A program made the position numbers and the translations under genes. This document shows positions 42,463 to 54,951 of a stretch of 64,000 nucleotides of DNA, in pieces; position 1 is the first letter of the stretch; every line of letters begins with the position of its first letter. Source of the DNA: Allomyces macrogynus ATCC 38327 (Eukaryota > Blastocladiomycota > Blastocladiomycetes > Blastocladiales > Blastocladiaceae); assembly GCA_000151295.1 (NCBI GenBank), contig GG745352.1:407780-471779 (forward strand), given 5' to 3'. A model generated the notes under the pieces. It was given only the letters and a program-made list of their open reading frames with translations, ran no database searches and was not told where the DNA came from.

Positions 42463-43945
42463 ATGGCGTCCTTTAACTCTTTGCAGTCGGCGCCGTCCTC
42501 TCGCGGCTGGAGACTTGACCAGCCCCCGTTTCCAGTCATTGAACGCATTACTGAGTTCCTTCTCTGCCATCCTCAACAAGGTGGATGCCGTGACTGGATT
42601 GCCTTGGCGTATCTTGCGCTCTCGGCACCCAGTTTATTTTCAGTGTGCCTTCGCGTTGCGATCCGCATAGGAACTGAATTCCGTGACCTGTTTGATGATC
42701 ATCACGATTCCTAAGTTGGTCGAGCTGCCCACACGCTACATTGGCCGCTTCTCTCGCATTATCACAGCGACACCCGGCTGTGTGAGAATTGCTCTTCTCT
42801 TGCCACCACGCACGCTTGACCGCAAATTCATCCCAATGACGATGATGGCTCCCAGTTTCCCCCTTGAGAAACGTATCACTTGCAGTCGTACATGGTCGCT
42901 GCTTCACGTGCCATTGACCCAGATTCGCCACTACAGGATTGTGGGGACGCGAGGGTTTGTGATTCCACCTCAGGTGCAATCGCTGACTCTTGCTGGTGAT
43001 ATTCCTTGGCAGCGAATCGATTCTCTGCCGTTTGTGACCAGCTTGTCCCTACATGGGGCGATGACGCTCAATCGTGACAATGTTCGCGATAAACTTGCCT
43101 GGATTATCCCACCGTTATTGCGACGCCTTTTGATTGTCGACTTGGACTCGAAAGATGACACGACTGGCATGATGCAGGCCACGTTGCTCGACTGTATGCC
43201 CAACACGCTGACCGCGCTCGAGGTGAGGTACACAGATGATGAGTATGCGCCAGCATTCCCTGCCATGCTCAAGCCGGCGTTGGAACGACTGTTGCGCCGT
43301 CTGCCATCGATTATGTCGATTTCGCTTGAGTGCATGAATGGTATCAAGGGACTCGACACGATTCTGGCCCTGCTGCCACGAACAGGAATGCGTCGACTCG
43401 ATATGATTCTGCGACCAGACGAAGGCGATGGTGACGCTTGCACTCGTCTTGCCTCGAGTTTGCCATTGTCAGTGGAGACGCTTTGGTTCCGATTCTCGAG
43501 CCAGCGTGCTGAGGCTACAGCCGACATGCTTACAATCGTATCACGATTGCCCCTGGCCACACATGATTTGACGGTGGAAGTTGATGGGGTTTGGAGCGAC
43601 GCTATTGCAGGAACCATTCCGCTCTCCCCAACGCTCAGGTTTTTGGAATTACAACCTACATGCGTTCCGGACCAGCTCAATCTCGCACCGCTGTTGAAAC
43701 GCCTTCCAACGTCGCTTTGGTTGCTGAGGTTGTCTGGGATGCCCATAGGTGGCACACCTGCTGCCAAAGCCCTGGCACACCATTTGCCACCACGGCTTGG
43801 CAGTCTCGACCTTGTGGACTGCCGCCTGACCACGGCCGACTTAGATTTGCTGGAGCCTAAATGGCCTGCAACGTTGCGCCGACTTGTCGTTTTGGGGAAA
43901 ACGATTCCAGCGGCCCGCCACATCAGGCTCAGTGCAAAGAAGTAA
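42463..43945 (+). pseudogene. F-box/LRR family gene with one frameshift (copy 4)
   Basis: ATG 42463 opens the F-box block (PFPVIERITEFLLCHP, YLALSAPSLFSVCLRVAI). The frame closes at 42712. The +1 frame, open from 42683, carries the rest without a stop for ~420 codons to 43945. It includes TWSLLHVPLTQIRHYRIV, NGIKGLDTILALLPRTGMRR, SLPLSVETLWFRFSS, LSPTLRFLELQPT and LPPRLGSLDLVDCRLTTADL. It also lacks the C-terminal ~100 residues of the intact member. A single shift between 42683 and 42712 is the only break in the preserved part, so this could be a base error or a very recently dead gene. Confidence 0.6.
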
Positions 43946-44293
43946 ATAAGCGCGAACGTCTGATGGGACGAAGCATATCTCCATTTTCGTTGATGATAGG
44001 TGTTTCTGTGTTGTTGGGCTTAAACATTTGCGTGATTCGTTCCTTGCAGCGAAACAGAGATTGAATATATCAATGACGTTTGCTGAGCTGTAATACTCGG
44101 AGGAGTAGTGGGAATCTGGGCAAGCGTTCTTGAAGTGTTTCGTACATTTGCGGTTCATTGAAATGGAAATTTGCAGTCTTGAGTGTGTACAGTAGTTGTT
44201 GGTATGATGCCTGCTCGTTCCCTCTCAAAACTCAACAAGCGTCATTGCGAAGCGTGAGCGGTCGGCGCCACATCATGGGCCAACGCCGTCCCT
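43946..44293. other. Spacer between F-box/LRR copies 4 and 5
   Basis: Lower-GC spacer; no ORF supported. Confidence 0.3.
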
Positions 44294-45225
44294 TGGGATT
44301 TGATTAATTTTCCACCTACTGTGACCAGCTTGTCCTTGAAACATGTCACGAAGCCCAGTGGGAACCATATTCGCAACCTACTTGCCTGGCTTATCCCGCC
44401 TTGGCCGGAACGCTTTTCAATTTTCTTTTTGGCCCAGATGATGATGAGACTGGCATGGTGCAGGCAATGCTGCTCGATTACATGCCAGACACGCTGACAT
44501 TGCTTGAAGTCTGGTTTACAGACTGTCTCAGGAATTACCGCCCATGCTCATGGCGGCAGCTGAACGATTGTTGCACCGACTTCCGTCCATTGTGTCATTC
44601 TCGCTCCAATGTTCTGGTGTCCGGGGGCTCGATACGAGCTTTGCTCTCTTACCGCGAACAGGGATGCTGCGTCTTGAGCTATCCTTGGTCGCTAAAGAAT
44701 CCAATGGTGATGCGCAGCGTGTGAGCATCTTGCTGCAAGCCTGCCATTGTCGGTGGAGACGCTGTGGGTTCAATTTTCCAGCAGGCGAATGATGCAGCGG
44801 CTGACATGCTTGCACTCGCATCTTGACTGCCTGTGGCGACGCACGATGTGACCGTGGACCTTGATGGCCTGTGGAACGAGACGATTGCGGGATTACTCCC
44901 ACTCGCGCCCTCACCCAAGTTCCTGTCGCTCAGTTCAGGAGACTCGTCTCAGACGTTCAACCTCGAGCCCCTGTTCCAACAACTGCCACAGTCGCTCTGA
45001 TCACTGAATTTGTGCAGCGTCAACTTTGGTGAGACAACAGCAGTTGACGCGTTTGCCCGCTCCGTGCCACCGCGACTCAGCGCTCTCAATCTTGCGCATC
45101 GCGGCTTGACATTGGCCAATGTCGAGTTGCTTGAGCACAGATGGCCTGCACGACTTGATTGGCGAGCTGTGCTGGGCGATTTGAATCCGCATGCGCACAT
45201 GCCTGATGAAGAGCAAACCGCGTGA
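44294..45225 (+). pseudogene. F-box/LRR family pseudogene (copy 5), 5'-truncated
   Basis: Family blocks appear without the F-box: FPPTVTSLSLKHVTKPSG, LLAWLIPPWPE, then RLPSIVSFSLQCSGVRGLDT, FALLPRTGMLRLELSL and SVPPRLSALNLAHRGLTLAN. They occur in three frames with several stops. It is closest in wording to the adjacent copy 4, consistent with tandem duplication. Confidence 0.6.
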
Positions 45226-45439
45226 GTCGGAGCAGACTCTGGCACATGGTACACTATTTTTTGTTGGTTGATGATGGTTCAGTCATGCTTTTATGTCTGT
45301 TCGGTTATTTGCTTTGCCCCACAAAACCTTGACATGCAGGAAGCTGAGTGTGTTAGAGCTGAAACGTAGAATGTCTGCCGCCTCAGCAAGCGTTGTGTGT
45401 TTGAACAAATTTAGAACCATGAGGGCATCCACAGTCTGG

Positions 45440-48400
45440 TAGGGTGAGAAAAACCCGGGGCGGCCCCGGGCTGGGGGCGGGTTCGCCTCAGGGGCCCTGC
45501 CCACTGGGCCCCCCGACATCCCAGATCACAGGTCCCAGGCGGGTCTGTGGGGCCAGCGCCCCGAGCCGCAGGGCCCCCGCCCCGCCCCGACCCCGGGCTA
45601 TGTATGGGCTGGACTGAAAGCGTGCTCTAGAACGGATTATCACGATTATTCTTTCAGGATACGAGAGAGGCAGTCTCAAGCGAGCGTATCGGGCAAAAGT
45701 TGGCTGAGTTGGGATGAAAACAGAGGTCGACGTTCAACTTGACTTGGAAATCCACCACATGGCGCGGCGCCAATAGTGGTTGTGGGCGCGTCGCAACTGC
45801 GACAGCCATGACTGGTGCCAAATCGCCAACGGTTCTGCGCGATTTCCTCGAGAACCAAGCAAGTTTATCGACAAACCGACAAGAAATTCGCCGTTAAACC
45901 ACCCCTTTTACCTATGGTGGCACGGTATTCCTTCGCGGTTTTGTGGATGGTTTGGGTAGTACTCGATGAAACCAGTTGGACGACGCGTCGCCGTTTTGAT
46001 CAGCATGGCCTTGAAGACCAGAATCGTGTGCTCGGAAACGAACTCGCGGTTCGGTACCAACCATCCACTAACCTCGTGCGAAAATTCCACTCCCTTATGC
46101 GAAATGAAAAGTTGCAATGCAAAAGTGGTGTCAGATTTGCGATAGCACGTCTCCATCGTCGAGCAACACGCGTTTTGGAGACAAACGCGTGTTGGACCTG
46201 ACCATGTCTGTCATTGCTCTCATTACTCGCACCAACGCGTCGACCAGCGACACTCCACCGTCCTCCACCAAAGAGTCATGCGTCTAGAACGCAGCAACAT
46301 ATGTAGCCTTGGGAATGAATGGGCAAAACAGACTCTGCCCATACTGCTGATGGACACTTTCTCATCAAACTGGTGCAAGCAACCCAAAATCATTATGTTA
46401 AACAATGCAAGATGAAAAACTAAAATTCTCCAACCTACTCGTCATCGCTGCTCTCACCACCATCCAGGCGGGTGTGGAGACTGTTTTGCAAGGTTGAGCA
46501 GGAGAAGGAATGCATTTGGTGTGTGCACTCTGCACTTTGGCAGTGGTGGCAACCATAACCTAGGTTGCCACCATCATTTACACAAGAATCCAACTCAAAC
46601 AGCTCCAACAAGGAAACAATGAAGGAAGACAACAAACAAGAAACACAAATGCGAGCTGAACACTTCGACAGACTGCACATGTAGTTGTCAAGGATGACGT
46701 CAGCCGCACGGCACAACCAATTCGCACCAATAAGATGGGATTCAATCATCTCGGGCTTCTGGCAGTTCCTTGAGTGTGGTGTCACAAGGTTGGCATGCAA
46801 GAAGAGACACTCGGATGGGACAGATGTGGCCTGTGCAGCCAACAGCGCGCGTGCAGTCACCACCACACACGGGAACGTGTCCTTCACGCCACACCAGTAT
46901 GGGAGCAGTTCTATCTCACCCTCAGACTGCCCCTGCAGGTAGGCCTTGGCCTCAGCCTGTGGGCCACAGGCAGGGCCAATGCCAGCATGTGTCTGGGCCA
47001 AGCGCTCTTTTAGAGTCAGAACTGGGCGCAGCAGGCCAAGTGGCATCAGCAGGGTGCGTTTGGACATCAGGTCAGGGACATTGTTGACCTGCTCCAACAT
47101 GTTGAGTCTGGAGAGCTGTGCAAAGTACTTGACCATGCGCACCATGCTAATGAAAAGACAGAGCAACAGTTAGTGGGAGTCAAAAAGCACACTCTCATTG
47201 AGAGAAAATGTACTTCTTGGTCCAAAATGTCACGTGATGTGTAATCTTGCCAGCCAGGACGCCCTCACTCTCCCAAACAGCCACCCACGTGTGCAAATGA
47301 CAGTTTAGGTCAAAGATGGAGCCGATAATGATCTGCAGGAGCACCAAGTCCCAGTACTTCAAGTACTTGGCCTGCATCAGGTCAATCACCTCCATGAGCT
47401 CAGGCAGCTGGAGCATGTTGCACACCAATGTGCACAGGTACACCTTGTACTCCATCAGGTGCACACGGATGCCCACAATCATGAGGGCGGCTATGGCAAT
47501 GCTCAGCTGTTGCTGCACAGACAAGGCCTTCATTGCATCCTCGAACTCGCGCAAAAAACCCACAATGAGCTCAAACGACGTCCACTCAGCTGCCATTGGC
47601 AATCTTGGCAGGTCCTTAGCCAGTGGGTCGTGCATATGCTCCTCATGCCAGCTTTCGAGCTTATTGCACAACTGCACAGTGCACTGCAGCATGGCGATGC
47701 AGCTATTCCACCGCATCTCACAGTCCAGGACAATCGCTGGGACTTCCAATTTACACATCCAAGCGCTCAGCTTGACATGGCCAATGTCTGGGCACTCAGC
47801 ACGCTTGGCCTTGCCAAGAACATGCTGGTAGTGGTCGTTGAATGAGGCTGTGCACACTGACAAGTTGTTGATGAACTTGAGCAAGCAGTGCAGCTGGTGT
47901 ATGGGCAAGTGGACAAGGTCAGCAACACATCCATGGATTCACACGTGTTGAGCAGGCTGCAGAAAAAAATGCACATTGTGAATGGGCTTGGCCAAAACCC
48001 CAAGACCCTCCTTGACCACGAGATTCAGAACATGCGCGGAGCAGCCAATACCCAGTGTCCAGCCATCAATATTGGGGACAACATCATGGTGGCACTCTGT
48101 GCTCAGCGTCTGCAACAGGTTCTTGAGGAAGAGTGTGTTTGTGGACATGTTGTCAGTGATACAGGACCAGATTGAATGCATGATGCCATAGTCGGTCAAG
48201 ACCTCAAGCACTGTCTTCTCAATGGCTTTGGCCGTGTGCGTGGCGATGTAATGCATGCCCAGGACGAGGTTGTGCAGCTTGAAGTCAGGATCAATCAAGT
48301 GGGCTGTGAGGCCAAGAAAAGACGTGCCAGCTACAGGACGAATCAAGGCACAAACAAATCAGCACAGGCCGAATCGACGAGTGTAGCTAGAAAAAGGGGG

Positions 48401-49759
48401 TGGAGAGAATGAATGTACACTTGGTCCAAATGTCAGTTGTCAGGTGGACGTGGTTGGCACACGAGTTGAGCCAGTTGCAGATACTGGCCTTCCAGTTTGG
48501 TTGAAGGTTCCTTTTCCAATGCGTCTTGAACATCTTGCAGCTCGACGCCTTGGCCATAGACGGGTGCACGAGGTGGAGCACACACTGCAGGTATGGGTTT
48601 GCAAGCATGCAGAAACTTGTGTTTGAGGTCAAGACATACAGCACAACCAGGTTGTGAAAAACAGTTTTATCAACCTCCGAGTTTGAAAACTTGCCCAGCA
48701 ACAGTGTCAAGAGCGTCTGCTGCCCACCCTCCTACCTCTCCTTGTCCTTGAGGCACAACAAGCCATGCTTCTCAAGGTTGGCAAGGCTCGTACTGTTGGC
48801 AAACCCATCCTTCTTGGAGCACAAGCCCTTGCAGTGCTTGCACTGGAACAAATGTCAAACAGGTCAGTGACTCTGGATCAGCATCAACAACTTGAACTTG
48901 TGAGCATGAATCAGGGACGTACATGTTGTAGTCAAGCTTGATGAAGTGCTTGGCACAGTAAGTCAACTTTTTTGATGGCTTGTGCTTCTTTGGCAGGCGT
49001 GATGTGCTCAAGACACTGCTGGATGGCGCACATGACTTGAGATGCTGTCAGATGGCATGATCCCATTGGCGTCCATTCCCTGCGATGCCAGCAAAACGCC
49101 CTTGTTGGCGTCAGAGTCATTGATAATGATGGTGGCCATGTTGTCGTCCAAGTTGTCAGTGTCACTGCTGTCAGCGCTGTGTGGGCCAAGATGCAGGAGT
49201 ACCAGTGCATGGTGCTTGCGCTTGCAAGAAGGGTTGGGCATGCCAGTCATGGTGTGGGTTGCAGTTGTTGGTACAATGGCAGCAGTGGGAGAGGGCGGGA
49301 GATGGGATGCGTGGGCGGCAGTCAGCGTGCCCTGGGCAGATGGAAGCGTGCTTGGGCGGGTCGTGGACAGGCGCTGCTTAATGGCATGGAGTGGCATGGA
49401 GGGTGCCAGCGTGTGGGCGCAGTCGCGCTGCACTTGGGCCCATGCAGCCGGCTGGTCCATGTGGGTTTGCAGCGGGATGTTAGAGTTGTGGTGCGGTTTG
49501 CAAGGTGAACCACCCCAAAACGACGTTTGTTTTCGCCAAAGTTCTGGACCTGGGCTGGCCCCAGGCTGGCCCGGGCTCTGCCCACAAGGCCGACCCGTAC
49601 GACCCGTGGGCGGGGGCCCTGATGCTACAGATCCACGGGTTCGGGGCCGGGCAGCACTGCAAATCCGTGGGTTTGGGGTGGGGCATGGGGTGGGGCCCCA
49701 GGGGCATGGGCCCAAGCCCGACGCCCAAGCGCCCAGGGCGCCCAAGAGTTCTCACCCTA
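45440..49759 (-). mobile_element. hAT-family DNA transposon, probably with transposase
   Basis: A 4320-bp element bounded by terminal inverted repeats TAGGGTGAGAA (45440) and TTCTCACCCTA (ending 49759). The flanks are CAGTCTGG on the left and TAGTCTGG on the right, an 8-bp target duplication with one mismatch, as hAT elements make. Subterminal regions (45455-45600; 49555-49740) are very GC-rich. The transposase is on the minus strand: a BED zinc finger (CKHCKG...LEKHGLLC, 48853-48740), LTTDIWTK near 48430, then TSFLGLTAHLID, DYGIMHSIWSCITDN and CSAHVLNLVVK (48330-48000). FNDHYQHVLG and VLDCEMRWNS follow, and the C-terminal dimerisation block PYWCGVKDTFP...TSVPSE ends in a stop at 46435. The breaks between blocks look like introns. 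Confidence 0.85.
46435..49340 (-). CDS. hAT transposase, multi-exon (boundaries approximate)
   Basis: Long minus-strand blocks, each open, cover 49340-49010 (N-terminus, uncertain), 48853-48420, 48315-47950, 47890-47210 and 47150-46435. Plausible introns include one ending CTGTAG at about 48331 (joins TTDIWTK to AGTSFLGLTAHLI). A second starts GTGTGA near 47949 and ends ACACCAG. A third starts GTACAT near 47210 and ends CATTAG near 47147. If these are right, the core from the BED finger to the dimerisation domain is free of stops. The join between N-terminus and BED finger was not resolved. Its role would be cut-and-paste transposition of the surrounding element. Confidence 0.55.
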
Positions 49760-49845
49760 TAGTCTGGCACATGGACTCTGAAGCAGCGACATTTGACGTG
49801 CAAGAGCCTCTTCTCCTCACCACCCACAACAACGACCAGCCTTCC

Positions 49846-50848
49846 ATGTCGCTAACTGTAAAACTCGACCAGCTGCCATCACTTGTCCCCGAGTACATAA
49901 TTGAAATACTTCCATAGCAGTCCCACCTGTCCCTTGCGCTTGCTGCGCCCTGCTTCTTTGCACCATGCTTGCATGCTGTGGTCCTGTACTTGGATGACAA
50001 GCGTGCTCTGGCCACCATCATGCTCTCAGTGCCCAAGATAGGTTTCGTCTCCAGCAATATTAGCGTTCGAGGCCGCATTCCAGTGGACCTGGTGCTGTCT
50101 CCACGCACAAACGACTGTCGGATTCTCACCTGCCATGGAACGTGATGATGACAGCCCCACCATTGTTCCTCTCCCTGAAACTCGATAACATCTGGGCACC
50201 AAACAGGCTCGATTTTGAAATGGGCGTGATTTGCGACCTCTTGTCTCCGCGTCAGCAGGATCTCAAAATCATTGAATGTGGCCTGGAAGGTGATAATGCA
50301 GCAGCATGCTAGCCAAATTACTTGACCATGTCCCAGTGATGCTCGAGTCGCTGAAGCTGCATGATACGCTTCATGGTGACTATTTGCCCCGCAAGGTCAT
50401 GACTGCGCTCATCAGTCTGTTGATGCGAGTGCTCTCGCTTCGCTGTGACAACATCAGGGGGCTCAAGAAGCTTGTGTCCTTGCTGCCACACACTGGCATG
50501 AGGAAACTCAGGCTCCACATCTGGGCTGGCGCGACTGACAGGCGCCGCTGTGCTCTCCTTGCTTCTGGCCTCCCAACGTCGGTTGAATCGCTCCGAGTGG
50601 GTTTTGTGGGCTTCATCAGCACGACGCCCACTGAATGCGGTGCTAACACGGGCACGCTCATGGAACGCCTGCCCACAGCAATCCGAGACGTCGCTGACAC
50701 TGCGCATGTGGAACAGCACTAGTTCTCGAAGCATACCACTTACACCAAGTTGGAGTCTTTGATGCTCACTGTTTCACTGTGATTTAACCACGCCAACGTC
50801 GAGCTGTTGGTCCAGCACTGGCCTGCGAAGCCAAGGGAGGCCCCTTGA
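49846..50848 (+). pseudogene. F-box/LRR family pseudogene (copy 6)
   Basis: ATG 49846 opens KLDQLPSLVPEYIIEIL, hits an in-frame TAG at 49915, then continues LSLALAAPCFFAPCLHAVV, the F-box block. Later text is VPVMLESLKLHDTLHGDYL and GLKKLVSLLPHTGMRKLRL (50306-50722), and NHANVELLVQHWPA near the end. There are stops and frame changes throughout. It begins ~90 bp beyond the right end of the hAT element. Confidence 0.55.
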
Positions 50849-51205
50849 CACGGTCACGTTTTTATCATCGTCTTCTTCTTGACGACTTTCTAAGGCGCAC
50901 ACGCGCGTCCGCCGCGTCGACCCGACGACCTCACATTCTCCCCCATTTCAATTGTCATCAAGACCTTGAGACTGGCTGCAATACGATCCGTGGGCGCAAT
51001 AGACGACCCACTCGAGCGCCCAGTGCTTGGCGAGCTCCCAAAAACGCAAACGGTCCCATCCCAGCCGACTCGTCCTGGCCCTCCGGACCAACCCCGACAC
51101 CGGATCAGCTGCCGGCCCGTGTGCGGACCAAAATTCTCACGGAGGCAACGCGATTCGCCTCGGATCGCTCATCGACGTGCCTTTGGCCGATTCCCCCCGT
51201 ACTGT

Positions 51206-51223
51206 CCCCCCCCCCCCCCCCCC
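51206..51223. repeat. Poly-C tract of 18
   Basis: Eighteen consecutive C end nine bases before the kinase ATG at 51232. This is a length-unstable tract in the 5' leader, or in coding sequence if translation starts upstream. Confidence 0.95.
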
Positions 51224-51231
51224 TGTTTTCG

Positions 51232-53317
51232 ATGGCGCCTGTCACTTCAACCTCGGCGGTCGGGTCGACCAATGGCCCGTGCCGTGGACCGCTCGCCAAG
51301 CTCATGGCATCGGAAACGGGCTCGGCGGCGCTGCCGCTGACTGCCGGCTCTGCGCCTTCCGTTTCGCGCGGCTTGCAGCGCAGCGAATCGTGCCCGACTC
51401 CGCAACAAGCTGCCGACAACGCGGGCGACACGACTCCACCCGTGATCATGGCCGACGTGCCCGCCGCCATGGGGCTCGACGATCTCGTTGACGACATGAA
51501 CGCGGCCATCGCTAATGCGCGGGCTTGCATGGCCGCGAATACGGGATCCACGGCCAACTCAACTGTGAACGAGGCGCTCGACACGCTGCTCGCAACGATT
51601 GAACTTGCCCGGATCGACCAGCGCGGGGCCAATCATGGCGCGCCCAAGTCGCCGTACGTCGACAAGCGCGCCGCACCGCCGAGTCCCAACGGTGCGCAGT
51701 CGCCGACGCTCACACCGCCGCGGTCGGGAAGCAGTTTCGTGCTCAACGGCAACACGGCCATGTTCAATCCGGTCGGTGGTACTTTCATGGACGTGATGCA
51801 GCGCTCGCCGACGGCCCCGTCGCCGTCGCCGCGTAATCTGTCGCCGTCCTCGTCGCGGCCCGGGTCGTCGATGCTGGCGCCGTTCCCGGACATGATGGCC
51901 CGGCCGACGGCGGGAACAAGTGGCTCAAGCAACACTAGTCGGACGCCGCCGACGCCGTCATCGTCGTCATCCGCACGCAGCGGAACGAATTCGGGGGGAA
52001 GTGACTTGACGGGCGGCGCGTACCGCGTGGTCAAAAACATTGGCGAGGGCTCGTTTGGGCAGGTCAAGCTCGCCGTGCACGTCGATTCGGGTGAGAAGGT
52101 GTGTGCCGCTTGGGGTCATTCTCCACCTTGAAACTATCGTTACTTAACCGCTTTTGTCACCCAGGTCGCCATCAAGTCGATTGACCGGCTCGTGACGGCG
52201 CGCAGTACCAACACCAAGCGCATGATTCTTGGAGAGATTACGGCGCTCCTGGCCATGAACGTGGCGCACCCGCGCATCTGCCCGCTCATTGACGTGTTTG
52301 CGACTTCGACGAGTCTATTTCTCGCGTTCCCGCTCGTGTCGGGCGGCGACTTGTTTGAATGGCTCAAGTCGATTCCGGGCAACCGGCCGGCGACACTGGC
52401 CGACGCGCGCACCATCTTCAAGCAGATCGTCTCGGCTGTGCAGTACTGCCACGAGCAGGGCTTTTGTCACCGGTACGCGCGCTGTCTCTTTCATGATTAC
52501 CCTGCCAGCGAACGCATTTTGACGTGTGTTACCTGGAATGTTCAGGGATCTCAAGCTTGAAAACATTCTCCACGTTCGCAACTCGGGCACGCAAGCGCAA
52601 GAACCAGGCCAAATCCGCTTGATTGATTTCGGGTTCGCGACCGTCATTTCCGAGAACCCGCTGCACACGCATTTTCTCGGTTCGGGGACCTACGCCAGTC
52701 CAGGTCTGTATTTCCACCTCTCAGCTCCGACCCTCTCCCTCCACAACATGCTCACCACGACCCTCCCCCACCCCAAACATCAAGAAATGGCGCAAAAAAT
52801 CCCCTACTCGGGCCCGGATGTCGACGTCTGGTCGCTTGGCGTGATCCTGTACGTGCTCGTCACGGGCAAGTTCCCGTTCCGCGGCGACACGCCGCGCGAG
52901 CTCGCGCAACGTATCTCCGCAGGCATGCCGGTCCTCAACTCGACGCGATTCCAAGGGGACCCAAACGTGGCCGATATCGTGCGCCGGTGTCTCGAAGTGG
53001 ACCGGACGAAGCGCGCGACCGTCGCACAATTACTCGCACACCCGTGGCTCGCCGAGGGCGGGGACGAGACGATGCGTGGGAAGTCGCGAGCGGTGCTAGC
53101 CGTCGAGTACGCACCAGCGGCCGGGTCGGCGGCGGCGACGGTCGCGGCCATGTTCCCGGGACCGCTGTTTGCGGGGATTTACCTGAAGCATGGGTCGGAG
53201 ACGGCGGTGGCGGCGGTGGTGGGGCCGAGTGAGGTCGCGCCGGCGCTCGCCGGGACGGATGCGGCTGGTGGGGCGGCAGTGCCGGCGAGCACGACCAGTG
53301 TATCGAGCGCGAACTGA
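51232..53317 (+). CDS. Ser/Thr protein kinase, CAMK/SNF1-like
   Basis: Four exons: 51232-52098, 52165-52472, 52546-52703 and 52785-53317, for 621 aa. All joins keep frame. The N-terminal ~260 residues are Ser/Pro/Thr-rich and probably disordered. The kinase domain (about 264-532) has the Gly-rich loop IGEGSFGQVKLAV and VAIKSI with the ATP-binding Lys. HRDLKLENI follows across an intron, then DFGFATVI and GTYASPEM across the next. DVWSLGVILYVLVTGKFPF and HPWLAEG close the domain. All catalytic residues are present. The tail is Ala-rich. The layout resembles fungal CAMK-group kinases with regulatory N-termini; the specific orthologue is not fixed. The open frame continues upstream through the poly-C tract, but the first sensible ATG is 51232. 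Confidence 0.85.
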
Positions 53318-53540
53318 GGAGGAAGGGTGGCACGTTCGTGAACTGAACCGAGGGACTGTACGAGGCGGGTGGTTAGAAAATACATCGCATAGTGACGATT
53401 GCTCAGGTCAGGGAAAGCGGAGCAGGGCTGACGAAACGGTGAGAGCATTCCAGCCCTAGAAAAGGGTCGGAAGGACGCATCAACAGGCATTGAAGGACTA
53501 GGCAGTGAATCGATACAGGGAACGGGATGACCACACCATT

Positions 53541-54870
53541 ATGGCTCCTGCCCTCCCCGAAACCGTCCGCCCGTGGGCCATTCGCAAGCCAGTCGTTGCT
53601 GCGTCCAAGTGGACGCTCTTTCATGTGCCAAAATCGCAAATTCGAGACTTCGATCTCAACAGGGAGATGAGCGCGATTGCTGGATCCTTTGGTGTGCAGC
53701 CGTACTGTCAGCGTTTGTATGTTGCCACTCTGGAATCGTGGGGCAACATGATGCTGCCTCCAACGCTCGTCAAGCTGCACCTGTTCAATCTGGTGGTGGA
53801 CACTTCGCTCATCAACTTGGTTTGACCTTTCAAAAGTTGATCCTGTCCAACGTGAACGACTTGCACGGTGGAGTGCTGGTCGCCGCCCTCATTCAGCGCT
53901 TACCGTTGTCCATCGCGTCACTCAATGTTTTTCGTTGAGGTGGACGAGTACTTATGGTCCTTGCCGACCCGATTCGTCGCCTCCCATTGAACCACCTGGG
54001 GATTGGTGTTGGCTCTGGACTCACGGGCCTCGATGTAGTCATGCGCGCGTTGCCGCGCAATGGATTTCCGTCGCTGTACTTGGACTTGAAGTCCTCCAAA
54101 GACGTTGTCCGGGACAGCCAGGCCGTGGCGCGTCTTGCCGCCAGTTTCCCAGCGTCGGTTAGCTCGTTGGTGATTAACGGTTTGATACTGAACTCGAAGC
54201 ACAATCAGATTCTGGCCACGTCTCTCCCGCGTGCGACGCGTACGTTGCGCGTGCTTTTCTCTGATTGGACTGCAGGAATGTGCCGTGAGCTGCCGTTGGC
54301 GCCGACCCTGTGTGAACTCCATGTAACGTTTGGCAACGCGACAAGTGACGATCTCGCGCTGTTTTTCTCTCGTCTTCCGAAAGCACTCGAGTCCCTCAGA
54401 GTCGGTAGCTGAAGGATTCCTGTGCATGCTCTTGCGCGCAACATGCCGCCACAGCTCCAGTCGCTCGGTCTCACGACATGCAGACTGGTCACTTCCGATC
54501 TCAACTTGCTTGGCCCAGTTTGGCCGTCGACCTTGCGCTCCTCACTTTATGGAGAAACCGGTGTGACCGCGGCCCAATTGGCCTGCCTCAAGGGCTCCAG
54601 ACGCTCAATACGATTTCGAAGCCTTTGCGCGACGATATTGCGCGCGCGTGGGTCATGGCGTTGCCGCTGGGCCTGCGCACGTTCGAGTTGAAGGGTGAGT
54701 GTGTGGGCGCCAACATGGCTGCTGCGCTGCTGGAGCGGATACCTGTGCCAAAGTTGCCCTGGCAGCGAATGACGCTTGCGACGTTCTTAGGGGATGACAA
54801 CCCTTTCCGCGAGCAGCTAACTGCACGGTTTAATGGGGTTTGGAAGGGCGATGTTGAGGTTGGCACCTGA
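53541..54870 (+). pseudogene. F-box/LRR family pseudogene (copy 7)
   Basis: The F-box N-terminus is absent. Reading starts at ATG 53541, then SKWTLFHVPKSQIRDFDL, LPPTLVKLHLFNL, LTGLDVVMRALPRNGFPSL, LPLAPTLCELHVTF, MPPQLQSLGLTTCRL and FELKGECVGANMAAALLER. The pieces lie in different frames with stops at about 53823, 53937 and 54410. The C-terminal block resembles the end of copy 1. Confidence 0.6.
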
Positions 54871-54951
54871 TGCTTTTGAAAAATGGAGTGTATTCACAAA
54901 ATGGTTGATATGGACAGAGGGGTAGGCGGCAAACGAAACAGCACATCGACA

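Noticed and set aside
49505..49762. Plus-strand frames across the right end of the hAT element
   Set aside because: Gly/Pro-rich translation of GC-rich subterminal transposon DNA, not a gene.
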